NCBI RefSeq assembly: GCF_009908295.1
Contig: NZ_JAAALO010000005.1
Span: forward strand, 248,001-312,000
Direction: 5' to 3'
Origin: Micromonospora rubida
Lineage (GTDB): Bacteria > Actinomycetota > Actinomycetes > Mycobacteriales > Micromonosporaceae
DNA length: 64,000 nt
Position numbers and translations under genes: made by a program. The first letter of the stretch is position 1. Each line of letters starts with the position of its first letter. Under the pieces are notes generated by a model that was not told the DNA's origin, searched no databases, and worked only from the letters and a program-made list of their open reading frames with translations. Shown here in pieces: positions 54,137-61,211 of this stretch.

Positions 54137-54264
54137 GGATGCTCCTTGGGATGCGGGACTGGGGATGGTGGGTCTGAGGATCGAGCAATACGCCACCAGC
54201 ACGGAAGTGCTGGGCACGGCGCGTTCACGTCGCTGGCGTGAACCCGCCAACGACGGAGCCGACC

Positions 54265-54280
54265 TGATCAGGCATGATCA
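54265..54280. promoter_or_regulatory. Inverted repeat TGATCA-N4-TGATCA
   Basis: A perfect dyad just upstream of the regulator start and about 130 bp from the subtilisin start, in the divergent promoter. It may be the regulator's operator. Confidence 0.45.
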
Positions 54281-54284
54281 ATAC

Positions 54285-55304
54285 ATGCTCGACGCCCTTG
54301 GCCTCGACGGCACCGAACAGCTCGTCTACCAGGCCCTGATTCGTCAGCCCAGCGCGTCGGTCGACGACCTCGGCGACATGACGCGGCTGACGCCACAACA
54401 GATCCACGACGCCTTGGCCGCACTCGAAAAGCTCGATCTGGTCCGTCCGGTGCCCGGGCCCGTCGTGCGGTACCCGCCCGCGCCGCCGGACGTCGCCCTG
54501 GAGGCGCTGATCCTGCGCAAGGAGGCCGAACTCAAGTTGGTCCGGGCCACCGCCCTGCAGCTCGACGATGCGTACCATCGTGTGCTGTCCACCCAGCATC
54601 CCACCGGGCTGGTCGAGATCGTCGTCGGCCGGGAGGCCGTCCACGAGCGCGGCCAGCGCCTCATCCGCGCCGCGCGACGGGAGATGTGTGCCTTCGACCG
54701 GCCGCCTTACCTCGACGATCCCCTCGCCACCAACCAGAACGAGCTCGACGCGCTCGCCAAGGGCGTGAACTTCCGGGTGGTCTACGACCGGGCCACCCTG
54801 GACATCCCCGGCTGGTGGTCAGGGCACTACCGGTCGGTCGCCGTCGCGGGCGAGCGTGCCCGGGTGGCAGCCGGAGTACCGGTCAAGATGTACGTCGTCG
54901 ATGGCCAGATCGCCCTGGTGGCCCTGCAAACCAAACATCACACCATCCATGCCTCTGCCATCGTTCGCCCCTCGGAGCTGCTCGACGCCCTACAATCGCT
55001 GTTCGACACCCTGTGGCGGCAGGCGGTGCCGCTGCCGCAACTGCCGAAGCTCGGCGCGGCGGACCCGGGCCCGGAAGACCTCCCCCCGGCGCAAGCCGGG
55101 CCCACCCCGTTCGAGGCCACCCTGGTGTCACTGCTCGCCGCAGGCCTGGGCGACGAGGCGATAAGCCGCCAGACCGGTCTCTCCTACCGCACCCTGCAAC
55201 GCCGGGTCCGGAGTCTGATGGACCAACTTGGCGCCCAGACCCGGTTCCAGGCCGGACTGCGGGCGGCGCATCGCGGCTGGGTCCGGCCACCGAGCGCAGA
55301 CTGA
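54285..55304 (+). CDS. TrmB-like / LuxR-type HTH transcriptional regulator
   Basis: The 339-residue protein has an N-terminal TrmB-type winged helix (LGLDGTEQLVYQALIRQPSA, then TRLTPQQIHDALAALEKLDL), a middle domain with a PLD-like start (REAVHERGQRLIRAARREM), and a C-terminal LuxR-like helix-turn-helix (GLGDEAISRQTGLSYRTLQR). This combination is common in actinomycete regulators next to secreted S8 peptidases. The ATG at 54285 is chosen because the family homology begins there; the frame is open upstream to 54135. It is divergent from the subtilisin gene, which it probably regulates. Confidence 0.85.
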   Translation: MLDALGLDGTEQLVYQALIRQPSASVDDLGDMTRLTPQQIHDALAALEKLDLVRPVPGPVVRYPPAPPDVALEALILRKEAELKLVRATALQLDDAYHRVLSTQHPTGLVEIVVGREAVHERGQRLIRAARREMCAFDRPPYLDDPLATNQNELDALAKGVNFRVVYDRATLDIPGWWSGHYRSVAVAGERARVAAGVPVKMYVVDGQIALVALQTKHHTIHASAIVRPSELLDALQSLFDTLWRQAVPLPQLPKLGAADPGPEDLPPAQAGPTPFEATLVSLLAAGLGDEAISRQTGLSYRTLQRRVRSLMDQLGAQTRFQAGLRAAHRGWVRPPSAD

Positions 55305-55344
55305 CGTGACGATCGCGGGCGCTGCTGGTCGCACCCGCTCGGCA

Positions 55345-55773
55345 CTAGCCGCCGTCGGGGGCGGGGAGGCGCAGCTCGCACCAGACAATCTTGCCCTGGG
55401 GATCCGGGTGGCAGCCCCAGGCTGCGGCGAGGGTGTCGATCAGCCACATGCCCCGCCCGCCGAGCGCCTCGGGGCCCGGGCGGGCGAGCACCGGCAGCAC
55501 CGGGTTCGAGTCGGTGACCTCCACCCGGACCTGGTCGGCGCGCAGACCCAGCCGCAGGCACAGCGGGGGCGGTCCGTACCGCACGGCATTGGTGACGATC
55601 TCACTGGTCAGCAACACGGTGGTGTCGGCGACCAGGTCCGGCACCCGCCACCGGTGCAGGTGCTCGGCGACGAAGCGCCGCCCCGCCGCGCTCGCGCTGC
55701 CGGCGTTGGGCAGCACGGGCAGGGTCGCCAGGTACGGCCAGCGAGAGGCGGAAAGCGCGGAATTCGGCGGCAA
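55345..55773 (-). CDS. HATPase anti-sigma/SpoIIAB-like protein
   Basis: The 142-residue protein is a single HATPase_c_2 domain: AGRRFVAEHLHRWRVPDLV, the ATP-binding N-box LLTSEIVTNAVRYG, VEVTDSNPVLP, and the G-box RGMWLIDTLAAAWG. Such small proteins in actinomycetes are RsbW/SpoIIAB-like kinases that inhibit sigma or anti-sigma factors. The start is probably the TTG at 55773 with GGAG upstream. No sigma factor or antagonist lies beside it, so its partner is elsewhere. Confidence 0.82.
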   Translation of the reverse strand: MPPNSALSASRWPYLATLPVLPNAGSASAAGRRFVAEHLHRWRVPDLVADTTVLLTSEIVTNAVRYGPPPLCLRLGLRADQVRVEVTDSNPVLPVLARPGPEALGGRGMWLIDTLAAAWGCHPDPQGKIVWCELRLPAPDGG

Positions 55774-55917
55774 CAGGCGCTCCAGAGGCGATGGCAGGCG
55801 GTGAGTGGTCCTCGTCGACGCCCAACGGATCGCCGCCGACCGGCGGCTGACGGCTGCCAGTGTGGCACGCCCGGCAGTACGGCAGAAGCGGCGCGGCCCC
55901 CGCGCGGCCCCGAGGGC

Positions 55918-57270
55918 TCAGTGCACCGCCACGACCACCGCGTCCGGCTCCAGCTCGGCGAGCCGGGCCGGCCGCACCACCAGCAGCAGGACCGCCGTCG
56001 CCGCCACCATCCCACCGGCGACGACTGCGGCCATCGCCACCGCGCCGGTGCCCAGCGCGCCCACCAGGGGCGCGGCCAGCGCGCCGACGCCGAACTGCAC
56101 CGCGCCGAGCAGCGCCGAGGCGGTGCCGGCCGCCTCGCCGTGCCGGGACAGGGCCAGGGCCGGCGCGTTCGGCATCGCCAGGCCCGCCGCCGCCAGCACC
56201 ACCCACAGCGACGCCAGCAGGCTCGGCAGCCCGCCGATCCCGGTCGCGGCGAAGGCGAGCAGCGCCAGCCCGGCCACGGTCCCCACGGCCAGGGCGGCCA
56301 CGAGGATCCGCTGCGGCGAGTAGTGGCGCAACAGTCGTACGTTGCCCTGGGTCGCCGCGATCAGGCCGACCGCGCCCGCGCCGAAGGCCAGCCCGAACTG
56401 CTGCTCGTTCAGCCCGTACTGCTCCTGGAAGACGAACGACGACCCGGCCACGTACGCGAACAGCGCCGCCATGGCCAGCCCGGCGACCAGGACCAGGCCG
56501 ACGAACGTGCGGTCCCGCAGCAGCGAGCCGTACACCCGCGCCGTTGCGCGCACCCCGCCGCGCCGGCGCCGTTCGGCCGGCAGCGTCTCGCGGAGGCCGA
56601 GCGCGGCGACCACGACGAGCAGCACTCCGAAGGCGGCCAGGGCGACGAACACGCCGCGCCAGTCCGTCCAGCGCAGCAGCCCGCTGCCGAGGGTCGGCGC
56701 GAGGATCGGCGCCGCGCCCATGACCAGCAGCAGCCGGGACAGCAACCGGGCGAACTCCGTGCCGTCGAACAGGTCGCGGACCACGGCCATCGCCACCACC
56801 GACGCGGCCGCGACCCCGAGTCCCTGCACCACCCGCAGCGCGCCGAGGACCGCGATGTTCGGGGCGACGACGCAGAGCAGCGACGCCACGACGTGCAGCG
56901 CGATGCCGGCGATCAGGGGTTTGCGCCGCCCGACGGCGTCGGACAGCGGGCCGATCACCAGTTGGCCGAGGGCGAGGCCCGCCAGCGTGCCGGTGAGGGT
57001 CATCTGGACCGCCGCCGACGTGGTGTCGAAGTCGGCGACGAGCGCGGGCAGTGCGGGCAGGTACATGTCGATGGTCAGCGGGCCCACCGCGATCAGCGAG
57101 CCGAGGACGAGGACGAGTCGCAGGCGCTGCCGCCGGCTCATCAGGTCGCCCGGCGTCCGGGGCGTCGCCGACGCCCCGGAGGCGTCGACACCGGCGGCGG
57201 TCACCGGGACGGCTCCGACCGGTGGGCGCGGCGTCGGGGAAATCGGTTCAGCGGTCACATCTGGCTGCAA
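55918..57270 (-). CDS. Bcr/CflA-type MFS drug exporter
   Basis: The 450-residue protein has 12 membrane segments and DHA1/Bcr-CflA motifs: IAVGPLTIDMYLPALPAL, motif A QLVIGPLSDAVGRRKPLI, RVVQGLGVAAASVVAMAVV, and GAAPILAPTLGSGLLRWTDW. It exports drugs or peptides by proton antiport. The N-terminus is uncertain: a TTG at 57270 and a GTG at 57258 are both possible, neither with a good ribosome site; the first 45 residues are Pro/Ala-rich and unlike the family. It is outside the SARP regulon. Confidence 0.85.
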   Translation of the reverse strand: MQPDVTAEPISPTPRPPVGAVPVTAAGVDASGASATPRTPGDLMSRRQRLRLVLVLGSLIAVGPLTIDMYLPALPALVADFDTTSAAVQMTLTGTLAGLALGQLVIGPLSDAVGRRKPLIAGIALHVVASLLCVVAPNIAVLGALRVVQGLGVAAASVVAMAVVRDLFDGTEFARLLSRLLLVMGAAPILAPTLGSGLLRWTDWRGVFVALAAFGVLLVVVAALGLRETLPAERRRRGGVRATARVYGSLLRDRTFVGLVLVAGLAMAALFAYVAGSSFVFQEQYGLNEQQFGLAFGAGAVGLIAATQGNVRLLRHYSPQRILVAALAVGTVAGLALLAFAATGIGGLPSLLASLWVVLAAAGLAMPNAPALALSRHGEAAGTASALLGAVQFGVGALAAPLVGALGTGAVAMAAVVAGGMVAATAVLLLVVRPARLAELEPDAVVVAVH

Positions 57271-57369
57271 ACCCGGATCCGACGTGCTGATTCCCCTTCT
57301 CCCCGGAGGTGACAGACGTCACCGCCGGTGACGATCAGCCGCCGGCCCGGGAACGGAACCACTACGTGA

Positions 57370-57409
57370 CCGGGCGCCGCCGGAGAGTCAAGCCTCCGGC
57401 GGCGCCCGG
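57370..57409 (-). terminator. Hairpin terminator after the first GH87 gene
   Basis: Arms 57370-57385 and 57394-57409 are exact 16-bp complements with an 8-nt loop, immediately after the glucanase stop at 57420. Confidence 0.8.
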
Positions 57410-57419
57410 CGCTGGTGGG

Positions 57420-60400
57420 TCAGTTCCGGTTGATGGTGAAGGTGGACGTGGTGTTCTTGACGTCCTGGGCGTTGTTGCTCATCCGCAGGTTGTTGAAGGT
57501 GACCGAGCCGACGGCCGGGCCCTGACCGGCCTCCGGCATCTCGTTCACCCAGATCCCGAAGCCGGACTTGGCGTCGAACGCGTCACCGCTCTTGCGGGCC
57601 CCGCTGATCGACACGTTGGTGAAGATCGTGTCCTTGACCGGGAACTGCGGCTGGCCGCCGACGTAGTTGGTCTGGAACATGATGCCGCTGTAGGTCGGGT
57701 CGACGATGTCGACGTCGCTGACCCGGATGCCCTGGAACACCTTCGAGGCGGAGAAGACCCAGATCGCCGGGAAGGTCTGCCCGCCCCAGAAGTGCCCACC
57801 GGCCCGCACGATCGAGATGTTCTCGAACCTGGTGGGCGGGTCGGCCCCGAAGCCGTTCATCGGGTACCCGAAGTCGAGCGAGCTGATCGTGATGCCCGAG
57901 TAGACCAGGGTGTCCGCAATGTAGATGTTGCGGAACGTGTTGGCGTAGCCGCCGTAGACGGCCACCCCGGCGGCCCGCCAGGTCAGGGTGGAGGTCAGGT
58001 TCTCGTAGATGTTGTCCCGCATGTCGGCGCCACCCGCGTCGATCGCCGAGAAGAGCGCGAAGCTGTCGTCGCCGGTCGCCCGGGCGTCGTTGTTGCTGAC
58101 CAGGTTGTTGGTGCTCCCGTTGGTCATGTTGATGCCGTCGGCGAACATGTTCCGGATCCGGGAGTTCTTGATGGTCATGTAGTCGGTGTTCGCGCCCCAG
58201 TAGAGGCACACCATGTGCTCGTTCCAGATGTTGTCGATCACGATGTTCGACACGTTGGAGAAGTCGAACACCTTGCCCGGGCCGTCGATCCGCGAGGTGT
58301 AGTTGCCGAAGTAGGCAAAGTTCGCGAACGACGAGCCGGCCGCCGAGTTCTCGGCGCGGAAGCCGATGTCGGTGTTGTCCTGACCCGACGGGGCGTTGAA
58401 GCGGGTGTACCAGGGGCCGGCCCCGGTCACCTTGACCGCCTTGCCGTACACCTGGAACTTCGACGCGGTCGAGTAGTTGCCGGCGGGCAGGTAGACCCCG
58501 ACCAGGTTGCCGGTGGTGTCCATCCGCACCCGGTCCAGGGCGCTCTGCACGTCGGAGTGGGTGAAGCCGGCCGGCGTGGTGTACTTCGCCGGGTCCGGGT
58601 TGGCGATCGGCGCGACCTGCTCGGTGTTGACGAAGTCGATCGCGTACGTGGTGGTGTTCGCCGGGTCCTTCTGGAGCCGGATCCTGCTACCGGCCGGCAC
58701 CGTCGAGTTGAGCATGACGTTGGCCTCGTCGTAGATGTGCCGCGGTCCGCCCGCGCCCGGCGAGTTGCCCGGGCTGGCCTCGGCCCCGTACAGCCAGGCG
58801 TACCGGGAGGTCAGGTCGATGGCCTTGTGGAAGGTGCCGTTGACGTAGACGTTCAGCGTGGAGTTGATCCCGCCGCCGCCCGGGGCGTCCGGGATGGAGA
58901 ACCGGGTGACCAGGGTGTTGGAGCTGGCCCGGGTGGTCCACTCAACGTAGCTGCCGGTGGTGTTGAGGGTGACCGCGCGCCGCCCGGACGCCTCGCCGGC
59001 CGGGTCGCCGATGTCCCGGTTCGGCCCGATCACGGCCGCGCCGCCGCCGACCACGCCGTCCTCGGCCTCGTACATGTCATACGGCATGTTGGCGCCGCGC
59101 CCGACGAACAGCGGCCGTTCGCTGGTGTTGTTCTGCTGCTTGACCGGCAGCTCGTTGGCGTCGACGGCGAGCACCACCCGGACGGTGTACCTGCCGTTCG
59201 CGGCGGCCCAGGTGCCCAGGTTGACCGGGCCGACGGTGGCCCCGGCGTTGATCACGCCGGAGTACGAGCCGGTCAGGGTGCGGACCACGGTGCCGGCGTC
59301 GTTGAGCACGGTCAGCGTGATGCCGTGCGCCCCGGACGCCGACGCGACGGTGCCGGCGTTGCGCAGGGCGATGGTGAAGGTGACGGTGCTGCCCGCCGAC
59401 GGGTTGCCGGGCGTCCAGTCGACCGACTGGGCGACCAGGTCCGAGCTGGCGACCGGGCTGACCACCAGCGGGGACGGGCTGGTGTAGCTGTTGTTCGTCT
59501 CGTCCTGCTCGATGACCGTGTTGGCCTCGTCGACCTTGGCGCTCAGCGGGTAGCTGCCCGCCGCGCGGGCCCCGATGTTCGCCGTGACGGTGGTCGAGGC
59601 GCCGGCCGCGAGGGCGCCGACGGTGGCGGTGCCGACCCGCACGCCGCCCAGGTAGAGGTTGACGTCGGTCGCGGCGGAGGCCAGCGTGCCGGCGTTGCGG
59701 ACGGTGGCGGAGACGGTGACGGCGTCGGTCTCGGTGGGGTTGGCCGGGCTGGCCGACAGGCCGGTGACGGTCAGGTCCGGGTTCGCGGCCGGCGTGCCGA
59801 CGACCTGGAACTCGGCCACCTGCCCGCCCGGGGCGCCGGAGTTGGCGGTGATGCTCAGCCGCACGTCGGCGGCGGTGGCGGAGACCGGGATGGTCACCGT
59901 GTTGCCCGACGCCGGGTTGAACGGGTAGCTGGCCGGGCCGGCCAGGCTGGTGAACGCCGAGGCGCTCTGCTCCCGGCCGAGCACCTGCACCGTCTGGGTG
60001 CGGGGGCCCCACGCGGAGTCCGGGTTCAGCCTCAGCACCACGGAGCTGACGGCGGCGTTCGCCCCGAGCTGCACGGTCAGGGTGCCCGGCTGGCCGTTGC
60101 TCTCCCAGTACGTCGCCGCGTTGTTGTCGTTGGCGTTGGTCGCGACGAACGTGTGCACGTACGACGACGCGGTGATCGGCTTGCCGACGGCCAGGTTGGT
60201 GCCGCCGGTGCCGCTGCCGGTGCGGGTCACCGTGTTGCTGTTCGCCGACTGGTTGCCGGCGGCGTCGCGCGCCCGCACGTGGTACGAGACGGTGGCACTG
60301 GCGGGCTGGTTGTCGGTGTAGGTCAACACGTTGCCGGCGACGCTGCCGCGCAGCGCGTTGTTGGCGTAGACGTCGTACCCGGTCACCCCTACGTTGTCGG

Positions 60401-61085
60401 TGGAGGCGGCCCAGGTCAGTCTGAGCTGTCCGCTGGCCGGCTGGGTGTAGGCCAGGTTGGCGGGCGCGCTCGGCGCCTGGGTGTCCCCGGTCGCCGGCCC
60501 GTACAGCTCGAACTCGGAGACCTGGCCGGCGGGCCAGCCGGTGTTGGCGGTGAGGTTGAGCCGGACGTACCGGCTGCTGGCGGCGGCGAACGTGATGGTC
60601 ACCGTGTTGCCGGTCGCCGGGTCGAAGGTGTACCCGGCGGACGCCTTCAGGGTGGTGAAGGCCGAGCCGTTGGTGCTGCCCTGCACGGACAGCGTCTGGG
60701 TGCGGGTCTGCCAGGCGGCGGCCGGCGGCAGCTTCAGCACCACCCGGTCCACAGTGACGGTGGCGCCGAGGTCGGCCTGGAGCCACTGCGGGAAGGCGTT
60801 GTTGGCGCTCTCCCAGTAGGTGTCCGGGTTGCCGTCGTTGGCGTTGCCCGGGCCGTAGTTCTGGCTGACGCTGCTGGCGGTCATGGTGGCGGAGATCCCG
60901 GCGAGGGCCGCCGCGGTCGCGGGTGCCGGCGCGGCGGTCGGCGCCGCGCCGGCATGGGCCCCGGCCGGGGCGGTCGATGCGGCGGCTGGCAGGGCGGGGA
61001 CGCCGGAGACCAGCAGTCCGGTGGCCAGCAGGCCTGCGGTCAGCCACCGGCTGGGGGTACGTCGTCTCGTGCTGTTTCCGGGCAT
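57420..61085 (-). CDS. Secreted multidomain GH87-type alpha-1,3-glucanase
   Basis: 1221 residues. Signal peptide (TAGLLATGLLVSGVPALPAA), then a discoidin-type F5/8C domain (about 60-200), a fibronectin type III domain (about 205-290), a second F5/8C domain (about 295-435), two CARDB domains (about 440-660), a CBM35-like module (about 665-810) and a right-handed beta-helix catalytic domain to the end. The catalytic motifs match GH87: MFADGINMTN and then ARATGDDSFALF; aspartates in GDD are the family's general acid/base. GH87 enzymes split alpha-1,3-glucan, a fungal cell-wall and dental-plaque polymer. The ATG at 61085 follows GAGAAGG at about 13 bases. It is in tandem with a related gene 126 bp upstream. 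Confidence 0.8.
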   Translation of the reverse strand: MPGNSTRRRTPSRWLTAGLLATGLLVSGVPALPAAASTAPAGAHAGAAPTAAPAPATAAALAGISATMTASSVSQNYGPGNANDGNPDTYWESANNAFPQWLQADLGATVTVDRVVLKLPPAAAWQTRTQTLSVQGSTNGSAFTTLKASAGYTFDPATGNTVTITFAAASSRYVRLNLTANTGWPAGQVSEFELYGPATGDTQAPSAPANLAYTQPASGQLRLTWAASTDNVGVTGYDVYANNALRGSVAGNVLTYTDNQPASATVSYHVRARDAAGNQSANSNTVTRTGSGTGGTNLAVGKPITASSYVHTFVATNANDNNAATYWESNGQPGTLTVQLGANAAVSSVVLRLNPDSAWGPRTQTVQVLGREQSASAFTSLAGPASYPFNPASGNTVTIPVSATAADVRLSITANSGAPGGQVAEFQVVGTPAANPDLTVTGLSASPANPTETDAVTVSATVRNAGTLASAATDVNLYLGGVRVGTATVGALAAGASTTVTANIGARAAGSYPLSAKVDEANTVIEQDETNNSYTSPSPLVVSPVASSDLVAQSVDWTPGNPSAGSTVTFTIALRNAGTVASASGAHGITLTVLNDAGTVVRTLTGSYSGVINAGATVGPVNLGTWAAANGRYTVRVVLAVDANELPVKQQNNTSERPLFVGRGANMPYDMYEAEDGVVGGGAAVIGPNRDIGDPAGEASGRRAVTLNTTGSYVEWTTRASSNTLVTRFSIPDAPGGGGINSTLNVYVNGTFHKAIDLTSRYAWLYGAEASPGNSPGAGGPRHIYDEANVMLNSTVPAGSRIRLQKDPANTTTYAIDFVNTEQVAPIANPDPAKYTTPAGFTHSDVQSALDRVRMDTTGNLVGVYLPAGNYSTASKFQVYGKAVKVTGAGPWYTRFNAPSGQDNTDIGFRAENSAAGSSFANFAYFGNYTSRIDGPGKVFDFSNVSNIVIDNIWNEHMVCLYWGANTDYMTIKNSRIRNMFADGINMTNGSTNNLVSNNDARATGDDSFALFSAIDAGGADMRDNIYENLTSTLTWRAAGVAVYGGYANTFRNIYIADTLVYSGITISSLDFGYPMNGFGADPPTRFENISIVRAGGHFWGGQTFPAIWVFSASKVFQGIRVSDVDIVDPTYSGIMFQTNYVGGQPQFPVKDTIFTNVSISGARKSGDAFDAKSGFGIWVNEMPEAGQGPAVGSVTFNNLRMSNNAQDVKNTTSTFTINRN

Positions 61086-61211
61086 GGCGGAGCTGCACCT
61101 TCTCTCGGGGGTGGTGGTGCCCGCCGCTGGCCGGGGGGGTGCCGCGGCGGGGTGGGGCTGCCGGGCCGGCCGGGTCGCGAGGACGGCCGACCGGCCCGGA
61201 GACTGGCGCCG